From Piliocolobus tephrosceles (Eukaryota; Chordata; Mammalia; Primates; Cercopithecidae): 64,000 nt of DNA. The notes under the pieces were generated by a model. It saw only the letters and a program-made list of their open reading frames with translations, had not been told where the DNA came from and searched no databases. Numbering within the stretch: position 1 is the first letter of the stretch; each line of letters opens with the position of its first letter. The stretch covers positions 21,293,855-21,357,854 of the forward strand of contig NC_045452.1 of assembly GCF_002776525.5 (NCBI RefSeq). Reading direction: 5' to 3'. Shown here in pieces: positions 25,156 to 36,432 of this stretch. The position numbers were made by a program, and so were the translations under genes.

Positions 25156-28100
25156 CTAGCTGCCGAAGTATTCCTGCTGGAACTTCTGGAAGTCCTCCTC
25201 GGTGAACACGGTGCCCTCGGCCTTCTTCTTCTTCTTAGTCTTGGCCACAGGCCGGTCACAAGCCTTGCGCCCGCGGTTCTGGCGCAAAATCTGGGGAGGG
25301 TGCGGGACTTCTGCTCATTTCAAGAGCAGAGGAGGCCCGCAAAGGTCACGGGGGAGTTCGGCGCAGGGCAGGGCTGGCCCAGCCTCCCACCCTGTGCTCA
25401 GGGCTGAGACTGCCATGGGTCCTAGGGGAACAGCCTCTGCTCTCACCTCCCAGGTCCCTTCCCATAGTCCCCTCAACAAACCTGCTGGCCCACAGACTCA
25501 GCCACGGTGCTTCTCGTCCTGGTCAGAAACTTCAGGTTTACTCTGAGGTGGTCTCGACACTCTCGCTTCCGGTACTCGTCTGTGGGTGGCAGGCAGGGGG
25601 CACCATTTCACATTCACTCCCCTTGGAAGCATTCTCGGTCCCTGGCCCATGGCCCTGCCAAAGACCTTTCATCGTCCCCTTCCCAGATTATTATAGCAGC
25701 TGGGCTCTTCTCCATCAAATGCATTCTCCACACAGGTCCTGCTGAAAGCCCCAGGCTCTGGGCCCCCCCATTTTCCAACAATCATGTCCTGAATACTACT
25801 CACCAAGGGAGCGCTCTGGAGCTTACGCTTCAGTGAGAGATGAAGGGCAAACGACCCAGTATTTTAGAAGTGCATGTATTTCACGGAGAAAAACAAAATA
25901 GGAAACAGAAAAGGGGAATTCCCAGGGTGGAGGTGCAATTTTAAATAGGAGGGAATGAGAAGGTCTCACTGAAATGACTTGGAGAGAGCTGTGGATATCC
26001 AGGGGGAGAGTATTTGTCTAGGTAGAGGAACACCCAGTGCAAAGGCCCTGAAGCAGAAATGTGTCAAATGTGTTTGTAAAACACAAAACAGCTGGAGTGG
26101 CTGGGTGCGGTGGCTCACAACTGTAATTCAGCACTTTGGGAGGCTGAGGCAGGCAGGTCACCTGAGGTCAGGAGTTTGAGACCAGCTTGGCCAACATGGT
26201 GAAACCCCGTCTGTATTAGAAATAAAAAAAACTAGCTGGGTGTGGTGGTGGGCACCTGTAATCCCAGCTACTCGGGAGGCTGAGGTAGGCGCATCGTTTG
26301 AACTCGGGAGGCAAGAGGTTGTAGTGAGATGAGACCGCACCACTGCACTCCAGCCTGGGTGACAAAGCAAGACTGTCTCAAAAAAACCCAAAAACAACAA
26401 CAAAAAAACAGCTGGAGTGGGGGAAGTGGGTAGCAGGAAGAGACCAAGTTTGGTGGGGGGGGTAGGTCATGTAGGCCTCGTCAGGCACCCTTTAAGACCA
26501 CTACCTTTTACTGACTACAGTGGGAGCCACCCAGAGGAGAAACAAAGAATGACTTCTGATTTTACAGGATCACTTTGGTTGCTGTTGAGAACAAGATTAC
26601 TGGGGGAGGGGGGCGTGTGGAAGGCAGGAGACCGGCTAGGCTTCTGCAATAATCCAGGCAAGAGACAAAGAAGCTTGGAGCAAGGTGGCAGCCACAGAGG
26701 TGTTCTTTCCATTGGCTGCAAGGCTTGCCATTCCTCTCACTCAACATCTATGTCCCAAAACCTGTGCTGGACACCAGGGCTGCGGACAAGCCCAAGGGGG
26801 TGTGTGCCTTTAGGAGCTCCCATCTAACAGGGGAGGTGGGTGAGCACCCAGGACAGGACGGTGAGACAAGGGCTGGGACAGACAGGAATGACCTCTGGCA
26901 CTCCACACTCTTGCTTCATGGCAAGTATTGCTGGGCCTCAAACCTGTCTCGCTCTCCTGCCTCCAAACTTTGGCTCAAGTTGTATTTCCTCCTTGGAATT
27001 CATAATTCTTTTAACAAATACCTTAACATATTTATGCATCAGACTCTAGGGATTCAGACACAGGAGCTTGTCACGTCCCGACACGTCAAAATATCACCAT
27101 CTTGCCCACACCAGCCCCTCCGAAAGTCTTTATGTCTGTTAAGTGACACCACATCCCCCAAGAAACTAGGCTCCACCTTCACAGCCAATTCACCACTAAA
27201 ACCCCTCTAAAGGCTGAAATTCTCTGCTGCCCCCTCTTTAAGGTATCTTCCACCTGCAAAATTCTCTTATCTCTGCTGCTATGGCCACTGCCCACGCCAC
27301 AGCATGTCCCATTTGAATGGAGTGGGTAATAGCAGCACTCTGGGACACAGTGCCTGGTTTCTACCCGTACCACCTGGGCGGGTGCCTTTTTCTGAATCTG
27401 TAAAACGGGGGTGATAGTAGTATCGACCTCAAAGGGCTGCTGTAAGGATCAAACGAGCTGACATTTGCACAGCACTTCGAATCAGCACCTGGCACAGACT
27501 GTTAGTGAATGTGTTTAAATGCTCCATCTTTGATCCTTATTCACTAGGTCACCTTTACTAGCCTCTATTTTTTCAAATTCTCAAAGGCAACAACCTCCTT
27601 TCTAACTCAGGACCTTTGCACATGCTATTCTTCCTAGAATATTTTCCTACTTTTCACCTAGCTCACTCTTATACCTCCTTCAGCTCTCGGCTGAAATGTC
27701 GCTTCCTCAGAGAAGGCTGACTTGGCCCAAGTCCCCATCAGAGTACCGTAATCTTTTAATTCATAGGCTTCAATGCACTTAGCAATGATACACTGGGTTT
27801 GATATTCTTTGATGCTTCTTTCCCCATTAGGGCCGTAGTCCATGAGGGCCAGGACGGTGGCGTGTTCTGTCACCTTCGTATGTCCAGGAGCCCGCTCCGC
27901 GCCTGGCACACAGTAGGTCTAACAATACCAGGCCGACGCTTCAAACCCTGCCTCAAGAGCCACCTCCTCTGGGGCGCAGGTCCCAGCACCGGGGGCAGCG
28001 CTTTCAGCCCCTTCCCGAACTTACCCAGTGCCGACTTGGGCACCTTTCCCTTGGCCGAGTTCCGCAGTTTCTGGGCCTGAATTGCCTTCGTCTTCCGGGG

Positions 28101-28368
28101 CCGTTTCACCGAAGCCCCTCTCGGCTTGGTCTGACCTGGAGGGTCCCGGGGGGCTACAGGGGAAGAGAGAAGAAGGGACCCAGGTCGGATGGTGCGCAGT
28201 GTTCCCATGCCACTGGGGCTAAGCCCGGCCTGGATTGTTTTCCATCCAGGGCTCCCGCCCGCAGCCACTGCTATCCTTCTGCCCGCGCCGGACGTCCCCT
28301 GGCCAGCCCTCCTCACCCTCGGACGCCGCCAGCAGCTCCAGACCCCGCCGCAGCAGAGCCGCGGACAT
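25156..28368 (-). CDS. RPS19BP1: RPS19BP1 / AROS, ribosomal protein S19-binding protein and SIRT1 regulator (4 exons)
   Basis: On the minus strand the exons are 28368-28317, 28153-28025, 25579-25482 and 25290-25156. All junctions are GT-AG with matching phases (1, 1, 0), giving 137 codons. The protein starts MSAALLRRGLELLAASE, is very basic in the middle (VKRPRKTKAIQAQK) and ends EEDFQKFQQEYFGS. The family product is a small nucleolar protein that binds RPS19 and is reported to activate SIRT1 deacetylation of p53. It has also been placed in the small-subunit processome. The last exon encodes a run of five lysines (five AAG codons) where I recall four in human, which accounts for 137 instead of 136 residues. 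The gene converges with ATF4 and has its own CpG promoter. Intron 2 (25580-28024) holds an Alu and LINE remnants. Confidence 0.95.
25970..26710 (+). repeat. Ancient CR1/L2-type LINE remnant split by an Alu
   Basis: Phrases such as CAAAGGCCCTGAAGCAGAAA, GGATCACTTTGGTTGCTGTT and GCAATAATCCAGGCAAGAGA recur in an old mammalian interspersed repeat. The Alu at 26099-26407 interrupts it, with ACAGCTGGAGTGG repeated at both edges. The family is uncertain. Confidence 0.55.
26099..26407 (+). mobile_element. Alu in RPS19BP1 intron 2
   Basis: Full-length; 13-bp target duplication ACAGCTGGAGTGG at 26088-26100 and 26408-26420. Antisense to the host gene. Confidence 0.93.
27380..27530 (-). repeat. MIR element
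   Basis: MIR-like phrases (GAATCTGTAAAACGGGGGTG, GCTGTAAGGATCAAACGAGC, CAGCACCTGGCACAG). Orientation is uncertain. Confidence 0.6.
27580..27800. repeat. L2 LINE 3'-end remnant
   Basis: GACCTTTGCACATGCTATTC and GGCTGAAATGTCGCTTCCTC are typical of L2 3' ends. Lies in RPS19BP1 intron 2; frames across it are not coding. Confidence 0.7.
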
Positions 28369-28720
28369 GGCTGCGCTTAGCTCCGCCCACGACCCTCACA
28401 CTACTTCCGACCTGGCAGTCCTAGCCTTCTCGGCGGAAATCCGAGCCGGAACAGAGGGTTCCGGAGGGGATGGGCGGAAGTGCCGATCTTTCTTAGGACG
28501 CATGCGTTAGAGGTTTATACTTGAGCGGAAGAAGGGGCGGAAACTGGAGGCGGGTTTAAGGCGCAGAAGGACATATTTGTTATTCAATCCCAATCCACCT
28601 GGCGCCTGGCGCTCAGGCCCCTCCTTCCCTGGAAGCCGTCTGCAACCAGCTCCACCGGGTTGGCCAATCCTCTCGGGTCTCGCGGCTCCGTGGCGGGCTA
28701 GGCTGGGGACTGGGCGGAGT
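28200..28720 (-). promoter_or_regulatory. RPS19BP1: RPS19BP1 CpG-island promoter
   Basis: CpG-dense sequence surrounding exon 1, with several ETS-type sites (CACTTCCG or CGGAAG forms near 28,405, 28,433 and 28,478) and no TATA box at a fitting distance. This is typical of a housekeeping promoter. The 5'UTR must be short, because the first ATG on the minus strand (28368) lies within the island. Whether it also drives transcription to the right is not known. Confidence 0.7.
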
Positions 28721-29011
28721 GTTTTTCGTATACTTCAACCAGCGCAAGATATCGCACAGGTTGAGTGCAGTATGAAAATCCAGCTGTCTTCCCGTAAGCC
28801 ACACATTAAAGACATATTTTTGTTTTGAAAAATACAATTATTTCTCAAAATATGTTATGTTACAAAGCAATGGGTTTATTGTTATTTTAAGTGAATTGAT
28901 GAATATGTAAATTTTTTGCTTTAGTTTCTAGTATGGCAAATATCAATTGCCGACATACAAAAGTTCTTTGGAATCCTGAATTTTTAAAATTTATTTAATT
29001 TAATTTAAATT

Positions 29012-29322
29012 TTTTTGAGACGGTATCTCGCTCTGTCGCCCAGGCTGGAGTGCAGTGCCGGCTCACTGCAACTTCCGCCTCCCGGGTTCAAGCGCTTCTT
29101 TTATTTGTTTGTGTTTTTTTTTTTTTTCAAGCGCTTCTTTTGCCTTAGCCTCCCGAGGAACTGAGATTACGGGCACCCGCCACCACGCCCGGCTAATTTT
29201 CTTTTTAAAAAATTTTTAGTAGAGACAGGGTTTCGCCATGTTGGCCAGGCAGGTCTTGAACTCTTGACTTCAAGTGATCCGCCCACCTCGGCCTCCCAAA
29301 GTGCTGGGATTACAGGCGTGAG
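29012..29322 (-). mobile_element. Alu interrupted by a poly(T) insertion
   Basis: Alu with a 25-bp T-rich insert (29103-29127) flanked by an exact 14-bp duplication CAAGCGCTTCTTTT (29089-29102 and 29128-29141). Confidence 0.88.
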
Positions 29323-29621
29323 GGGATTCTGAAGTTTTAAATGTAAGAAGCTTCTTAGACCAAAACGTTTGAGCCCCTCTGGCCTAGAAGTGACACTGCT
29401 TACCTGGGGGAGGAGCCCTGGTTTGTTCGCTGCTCTATCTGCAGCTGGCAGTCCAGCACCTGGCATGCAGAAGACACGCAATAAGTGAACGGTGAATCAG
29501 AAGGGACCACTGGGTTCACTCAGCCGGGTTCTGAGGGCCTTCTGTGTACCTGACAGCACAGAGTGTGGGACCTGGAGTTGGTCCTCCGGGATAGACCACA
29601 CCGTCTAAGCCCTATCAGCTA

Positions 29622-29800
29622 GATAGTAATAATACCAACCAGCACAAACTCAAGGGTCAAGGCGCTGTTCTACGTGCTTTGCATTTGTTAACTCGTTTAT
29701 CCCCCCTACCCTTCCAGGTTGGAATTGTCTTTTGCATTTTACAGACGAGGAAACAAGCACAGAGAGGCCAGGGTGGAGTCAGAGGTGGGAATCAAGACTG
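29622..29800 (+). repeat. MIR element
   Basis: CTACGTGCTTTGCATTTGTT and CATTTTACAGACGAGGAAAC are MIR hallmarks. Confidence 0.8.
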
Positions 29801-30149
29801 GCAGCCTGGCCGCAGGATTTGTGGGGGCGCTCCTGCCACAGCCACCAGGGAGAGCAGTGCTGTGGTGCTGGGTGGGGCCTGTCAAGCCATGGGGTCAGGT
29901 AGGCCCCTGGAGGGTGAGGAGGAGCTGACCACGTATGGGCAGTGGGGATTGGTCCAGGCGGAGACCGCTGTAGCGAGAACCTATCCCCTGCGACACACGA
30001 GTGGCCCCTCAGGATGCCATGCTGGGCTGGAGGGTCGCAAAGGCCTCAGACTCCATGATTTTGTCTTAAGGGGAGTAGGGGGCCTGGAGCCCAGTGATTG
30101 TTCAGACATACGCCTCCTTCCTGCTTCTAACACAGCCGGATTGTTGTCT

Positions 30150-30300
30150 TACTATGTGTATCAAGTATTGTCTATTTCCCCACCCATATCCCGCTGTAAG
30201 CTCCTCAAGGCAGGGATCTTTGTTTGGTTCATTGTTATATCCCTAGCGCCTGGAACAGTGCTTGGAATACGGTAAGAGTTACAGAAACGCACGAAATGAG
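30150..30300. repeat. L2 LINE 3'-end remnant
   Basis: GTAAGCTCCTCAAGGCAGGG followed by CCTAGCGCCTGGAACAGTGC is the usual L2 3' end. Confidence 0.75.
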
Positions 30301-30596
30301 TGGATGAGAGCTGAGTTTGGGGCGCCAGTGAGCCGCTGGGTTGAGAGGCCCAGAAGGTCGTGGGATGTGCAGCGAGTCATTCTTTCAGGCGGGCAAAGGA
30401 CCAAGCTCTGTCCTCCTCCCGATCTGGGCTGATCAGCCCACGGTCCCCCGGGTGGAGGAGTTCTCTGTGTGCCAACGTCCTGGGCAGACCCCTGCAGCGT
30501 CCGCAGCCCAGCCGGGCACGGGCAGGACGGCAGGCTAGGCGCTGAACCAGCCTCCCGCGGAGGAATCGGCACATCCGCGGGGCCGGGCGCATTTCT

Positions 30597-30611
30597 GCCA
30601 CTAGGTGGCGA
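30597..30611 (+). promoter_or_regulatory. CTCF-like motif, plus orientation
   Basis: TGCCACTAGGTGGCGA matches the CTCF core at all key positions and lies in a small CpG-rich patch (about 30,540-30,640). Confidence 0.65.
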
Positions 30612-30979
30612 CGCAGGACAGCTTTCTCGCGCGGCGCGACTACAAGGCCTCAGCGGTGGCTACCCAGGCTAGGTGGGGGTGGGGGTCCGGACGTCCTTCG
30701 GCCTCGGCTGGCTCCTTGCAGCCAGCACCATGTGGTCCCGGCTTCCTGCTGTCCCGCACCCCCTCCCACTCGCAGCCTGGCCTGGAGGAGTGGCTGGGGA
30801 AGCTCAAGGCAGAGCCACCAGCCTGGGCTGCCCAGGGCGGGAGGCGAGGTCCCTTCTTGAAAACTATGCAAATGACAGTTGGGAGCTGTGTGACCCCAGC
30901 AATCCCTTAACAAAAAGTGCCTCAGTTTCCTCATCGGTTGAATGGGGCTCGGCGGGGCAGCAGCCCCTTTCTAGGAGAG

Positions 30980-31061
30980 GTGTGAGAACCGGTGGATCAA
31001 TACCGTGCCGTGTAGGGCAGGTGTGAGAACCGGTGGATCAATACCGTGCCGTGTAGGGCAG
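30980..31061 (+). repeat. Exact tandem duplication of 41 bp
   Basis: Two identical copies (30980-31020, 31021-31061) beginning GTGTGAGAACCGGTGGATCA. Perfect identity suggests a recent event or an assembly artefact. Confidence 0.95.
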
Positions 31062-31565
31062 GCCTGGGTGGGTCTGCGCCCAGGGACTGCGTGCAGAGGG
31101 TGCTACAGCGCTGCCATGCTACCTGCTCCCTCTGGGCAAGACGGGATGGGCAGGGGCAGCCACTGTTGGGCCCAAGCAGGTCACGCCACAGCCCGAATTT
31201 GGGCACCTGCGACCTGCCAGTCTTGGCCCTGATGGGTCAAGCTCAGGGGGACAGCTGCTTCCTGTCTCCCTGTGGGAGGGCGGGTCGTGAGGTCTCCCAG
31301 GCTAGTTCCCCACCTGGCATGACCCTGGGTGAGCGGCGTCACTGCTCTGAGCCTGTTTCCACACTGGGTACCTGCCTGCCCCTGATCCCCTTCTGGGGCC
31401 TTTGGCCACACGGAGGAAAATCACTGTATGGGGCCCTTCGGCCCCCATGCCCTGTCTGTGTCTCCTCCCAGGCTCCCTGGAACAGCTTAACTTCCCTGGG
31501 CCTAGGAGGCTGAGAGGCAGGTGGGCTTCCTGCAGAGCTGTGCAGCCCTTTAAGAGCAAGAGTCA

Positions 31566-31862
31566 GGCCGGGCGCGGTGGCTCAAGCCTGTAATCCCAGC
31601 ACTTTGGGAGGCCGAGACGGGCGGATCACGAGGTCAGGAGATCGAGACCATCCTGGCTAACACGGGGAAACCCCGTCTCTACTAAAAAAATACAAAAAAC
31701 TAGCCTGGCGAGGTGGCGGGCGCCTGTAGTCCCAGCTACTCGGGAGGCTGAGGCAGGAGAATGGCGTAAACCCGGGAGGCGGAGCTTGCAGTGAGCTGAG
31801 ATCCGGCCACTGCGCCCCACAGAGGGAGACTCCGTCTCAAAAGAAAGAAAGAAAAAAAAAAA
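31566..31862 (+). mobile_element. AluY, Old World monkey type, with exact target-site duplication
   Basis: Carries CTAGCCTGGCGAGGTGGCGG and GATCCGGCCACTG variants. The 16-bp TSD AAGAGCAAGAGTCAGG is exact (31552-31567 and 31863-31878). Confidence 0.95.
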
Positions 31863-32204
31863 AAGAGCAAGAGTCAGGACTCAAGCCCCAGTCTCCGGGT
31901 CCTAAGCAAGAGTATGTGTGTGAGCGTGTTCCCTCAGCTCCCAGACCAGTGCCCCCCTGGAGAGGGGACCATAGGGTCTCTGGGAGGTGGGCAATGCTGG
32001 AGAGGGTGTCCTGGTGGTCTGGGGCTGGCACAGATGCCCCGGTTTCCACAAGGCCTCGGCTCACACAGCTGTGTGCCCACAGGCCAGCTGCCCTCCCCCG
32101 CAGCCCGTTTCCTCCTCTGAGGTTTGGGGGCTTTAGAGAGTATTGTCCAGTCCTCCATACAGGCCTGAGGCAGGAGGCGCCCGGGCTCTGGGCTCCTGTG
32201 GTCT

Positions 32205-32420
32205 GAAGGGAGCGCCTGCTCTGGAACCAGGCTGTATATCCTGGCTTTTCCACTCACTAGCTGTGTGACTTTGGGCAAGTCACACAACCTCTCTGTGCCT
32301 CAGTTTCTTCGTTTATGAGTTGACTATGATAATAATCCCTACCTCATAGGGCCGCGGTGAGGATCGAGTGTGGAGCGTTTGGAATTCCGTTGGACGCAGA
32401 ATAAGCACTCTAGTTTGTAA
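32205..32420 (+). repeat. MIR element
   Basis: GCTGTGTGACTTTGGGCAAG and GCCTCAGTTTCTTCG with a following GGTGAGGATCGAGTG are typical MIR phrases. Confidence 0.85.
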
Positions 32421-32559
32421 ATCAGTGATTGCTCTGTGGACCGCAGTGTGCCGGTGGGACCTGGGCCCCCGTCTGTGGATGTGACCTGCACTTGTATGTG
32501 GCTGCTGGATTTCCACGCTCTCGTGCTCACACACGGGTAGGTTGGAGGCCACAGGGAGT

Positions 32560-32770
32560 AACACCTGACAGCCTGGAGTCGTTGGTCCCCGTTCAGACGC
32601 CGCCTTCGGCGCTTAGCAGCTGTGTGACCTGGGAGCCTACCTCACCTCTCTGAGCTTCGAGGGGGTGCTTGGGGTCTGTTGGAGGTGCAGTGAGGTGGCA
32701 TGAAATGTGCTCAGCACCAGACCTGGCATTTAATCATCTGTGCCATCAATAAATATCTGCCGATACCACT
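32560..32770 (+). repeat. MIR element
   Basis: GCTGTGTGACCTGGG core and CAGCACCAGACCTGGCATTT ending. Confidence 0.75.
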
Positions 32771-33225
32771 GACGGAGCAGCCAATAGGAGAAAAACCAGC
32801 CAGCATTTGCTGAGCTTAAACCAGAAGCCACTCCACGTGCAGGAGGTGGGCATCTGGGGTGAATAAAGGGCTCCGCTGGGCCTGGTGGTGCCCACATGCT
32901 CACGTTACACTGTCAGCAAGTGTGAGTCTGTCGTCCAGGGTCTGTAGGGTTCAGGGTGGTACCCACCAGCCCCAGGGACAGCAGCCCCCTCAGGGCATCC
33001 AGGCAGAGGCAAAGTGGCTTCTTTCCAATGATGTGAAAGGTGAAATAATGGCATGCCTGATTTTAAGGGTGTAATGAAGACACAGAAAGAGCTACTGGAA
33101 ATTCTTCATGGAGATCTGGGGTCAGAAAGCAACCCCCGGGTAGGGGTCTAAGGTGGGGTCTTTTTAATGTCTCCACCCTGACCAGCCAAAGATGCAGCTC
33201 TGCCATTAAGCTGCTGTGTGATCTT

Positions 33226-33526
33226 TTTTTTTTTTTTTTTTTTTGAGAGCGAGTCTCGCTCTGTCCCCCAGGCTATAGTGCAGTGGCGTGATCTTGGCTC
33301 ACTACAGCCTCTGTCTTCTGAGTTCAAGCGATTCTTCTGCCTCAGCCTGCCGAGTAGCTGGGATTACAGGTGCCTGCCAGCACGCCTGGCTAATTTTTGT
33401 ATGTTCAGTAGAGACAGAGTTTCACGATGTTGGCCGGGCTGGTCTCGAACTCCTGACCTTAGGTGATCTGCCTGCCTTGGCCTCCCAAAGTGCTGAGATT
33501 ACAGGCATGAGCCACTGCGCCCGGCT
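33226..33526 (-). mobile_element. Alu inserted in a MIR
   Basis: Full-length; 14-bp TSD TGCTGTGTGATCTT at 33212-33225 and 33527-33540, which is itself part of a MIR core continuing GGGCACATCCC. Confidence 0.93.
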
Positions 33527-34042
33527 TGCTGTGTGATCTTGGGCACATCCCTCCCAGTCCCTGGAGAAAGATGGGGCGGAGTGTCCAGTCCTGCCAGGTC
33601 CCCAGGGCCATGAGATGTTAAGAGGTTACAGGGAGAGAAAGGGGTGAGCTTGGGAGACTCAGGGGAGAACTTGGGGGCCTCTTAGCAAGCAAGCACCCCT
33701 CCCTCAAGCCAACTTGTACCTGAAGACTTACCGGTAGGTTGAGGTCAGATGGGAGGTCCTTAGGCAAAGCGGATGGCACCTGGCTCTGGGAACTTGACCT
33801 CATTGTAAGATCTAGAATAAGTCCCTCCTCTATTCTGGGCTTTGCTATCCCCATGTGGGCAGTGGGGACAGACACAGCACTTTGTGGCAGAGAAAATATC
33901 CCTATAGGGCTTTGGGAGGGGACAGTGTGGGGAGTGGGTGGTTCTGGGGCCTTAAGATCTCTATGGTGGGGGTTCTGGCTCCCGAGGGGATAGAATGGGG
34001 TTGGGGAGAGTTCTGTCCCTTCTAATCTCTGTCCTTTAATTC

Positions 34043-34114
34043 TAATTACGTCTCCATTAAAATGCAAATTTCCAACCAACACCCTCGTAAGGGAGGCCCC
34101 GTTGTCATGGCAAC
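34043..34114. promoter_or_regulatory. Cluster of homeobox, octamer and RFX X-box motifs
   Basis: Within 72 bp there are TAATTA (34043-34048), an exact octamer ATGCAAAT (34062-34069) and a nearly palindromic X-box GTTGTCATGGCAAC (34101-34114). The clustering in unique sequence suggests a cis-regulatory element. Function is not shown by sequence. Confidence 0.45.
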
Positions 34115-34243
34115 TGGCATCTGTGGGGTGGTGGGGAGAGGAGCAAGTCTCCATCTTCTGATCCTTCCAGACCAAGCTGGGGCCTGCCCAGAAGCCCCTT
34201 TCCTCCCCAGCTCAGAACTCTGAGCATCTCATCCACAGCTTGC

Positions 34244-34261
34244 GGGGGGGGGGGGGGGGGG
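34244..34261 (+). repeat. G18 homopolymer
   Basis: Eighteen consecutive G. Prone to replication slippage and miscalling. Confidence 0.95.
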
Positions 34262-35179
34262 CTCCTGCCCTGAGGCCGTGTCTTCAGAGAAAGGGACCTG
34301 GGTAACTGTGCACAAATCATTTCCCCTTCTTGGCCTCAGTTTCCCTATCTGTGAATTGGAGATAACAAGGCTTCTCTTGCAGGCCCGTCCTGGGGATTCA
34401 GTGAATTAATGTATAAGCCATCAGGGGAAGGGAGTCTGCCTTCCAATGAGGTTCCAGGGAACTCCCTGAAGCCAAGGCCTGGACCGCTCCCTCTGTGGGG
34501 TCAAGGCTGTCTCCTGCCTTCAAGTCCTAGCCTCTGCTCCATCTGTGGACAAGGAGCCAAAAAGATGGTGTAGGAGGGACCTTTAAGGCCTGTGTAGGCT
34601 CATTTCTTCAGGCTGAAGCTTCCATCATGCTAATCATGTAACTGTTTGACTTTATGCTGTTCTTTGCTTGCAAGGGGGATATGGATACCTAGAAAATGGA
34701 GAGGGGTCTTTCTTCTCCCAGTGGATCTGAAAACAAGGGAGGATAAAGAGAAGAAACTTTCAGAAGGGAAAAATGGCTGGCAAAATAAACAGGAAGAGGT
34801 GAATATGTCGGGCCTTTTTGCCTCTGCTGGTAGGAAGCTCAGATTGGAAATTATTATTCAATTGTCATAAGTGTAATTTATTACATGACTGTATTATATC
34901 CCTATATTATTCAGCTCTAACAAACGTTCATGTCAACTTTCTAGTACATCTAGCTCATTCCTATTCCCTAAGTGGTTTCTGATCTTTTATTTCACTTAAA
35001 AAAATCCTCTTTAGAAATAGCTGAGAGTATAAATTATAAATTAGCAATTATGACAGAGAGAGGAAGAGAGAGAGAGATAGAGAGCGTGCATGCACAGCTG
35101 TTCTGTGCAGACCTTTCAGCCCCTAGGCTTCCATGATTGTGGCCTTATACTAAGTGCCAGGAGGGGAAGGATATACGCG

Positions 35180-35760
35180 GTCTTGTTCTGTTGCCCAGGC
35201 TGGAGTGCAGTGATGCGACCTCGGCTCACTGCACCTTCTGCCTCCTGGGCTCAAGCAATCCTCCCGCCTCAGCCTCTGGAGCAGCTGGAACTACAGGTAT
35301 GCACCACCACACCTGGCTAATTTTTTTTTTTTTTTAGACAGAGTCTCGCTCTGTTGCCCAGGCTGGAGTACAGTGGCGTGATCTTGGCTTACTGCAACCT
35401 GTGCTTCCCAGGTTCAAGTGATTCTCCTGCCTCAGCCGCCAGAGTAGCTGGGACTACAGGTGCATGCCACCACGCCTGGCTAATTTTTGTATTTTTAGTA
35501 GAGATGGGAGTTTCACCATATTGGCCAGGCTGGTCTCGAACTCCTGACCTCGTGATCTGCCCACCTCAGCCTCCCAAAATGCTGGGATTACAGACGTGAG
35601 CCACCACCTCTGGCCCACACATGGCTCATTTTTGTATTTTTTGTAGAGGTGGGGTTTCACTGTGTCATCCAGGCTGGTCTTGAACTCCTGGCCTCAAGTG
35701 ATCCACTGCCTTGGCCTCCCAAAGTGCTGGGTTTACAGGTGTGAGCCACCACACCCAGCC
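35180..35760 (-). mobile_element. Alu with a second Alu nested inside
   Basis: Outer Alu 35180-35321 continues at 35615-35760; inner Alu 35322-35614. The outer element is split at its CACCTGGCTAATTTTT stretch, which is repeated in diverged form after the inner one. Confidence 0.88.
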
Positions 35761-36130
35761 CAATTTTGCACTCTTAACACTGAGCTGGTGACAATGCATC
35801 CCATCAAGAACAAGGGTGAGCCCCTGCCTCTAAAAATTTTTTTAAAAACCACAACTATTGTTGTATTAAAACTCTGAGATTTTAGAATTTTGATAGCATA
35901 GCCTAATATGTACTGACTAATACATCTTTCAGTTCCCCTCCTGACAGTCCCCCTTGATTCTTCTGGGAAGCCAGGCTGGGGCTCTGGCTTGGTCTGTGTC
36001 ACAGGAGGGGCGCAGAGGCAGAATGAGAAGTAACACAGGCTTTGCCATGGTTTCAAAGTCCCATGCTCACTTAGTCTTCCACACTCCATTCTCCTTGTGG
36101 GCTCAGCCTTTGAGAACGCAAAGGACTGTC

Positions 36131-36432
36131 GACCGGGCGCGGTAGCTCACGCCTGTAATCCCAGCACTCTGGGAGGCCGAGGCAGGCGGATCATGAGGTC
36201 AGGAGTTTGAGACCAGCCTGAGCAACATGGTGAAACCCCGTCTGTACTAAAAATACAAAAAATTAGCCGGGCGTGGTGGTGGGCACCTGTAGTCCCAACT
36301 ACTCGGGAGGCTGAGGCAGGAGAATGGCATGAACCCGGGAGGCGGAGCTTGCAGTGAGCTGAGATCGTGCCACTGCACTCCAGCCTGGGCGACAGACCGA
36401 GACTCTGTCTCCAAAAAAAAAAAAGAAAGCAA
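36131..36432 (+). mobile_element. Alu
   Basis: Full-length, poly(A) tail; imperfect flanking GCAAAGGACT / GCAAAAGACT. Confidence 0.92.

Larger units (their letters stand above)
28721..34042. other. Gene-poor flank right of RPS19BP1
   Basis: Apart from the listed repeats and the CTCF-like site at 30,597, there is an AT-rich part (28,800-29,010) and a CpG-richer patch (30,300-30,700). No supported coding sequence: frames in 30,277-31,600 lack start context, splice logic or known domains. Confidence 0.5.

Noticed and set aside
24562..25407. Long frames on both strands at the RPS19BP1 3' end
   Set aside because: They cross the defined last exon, 3'UTR and intron of RPS19BP1 in other frames.
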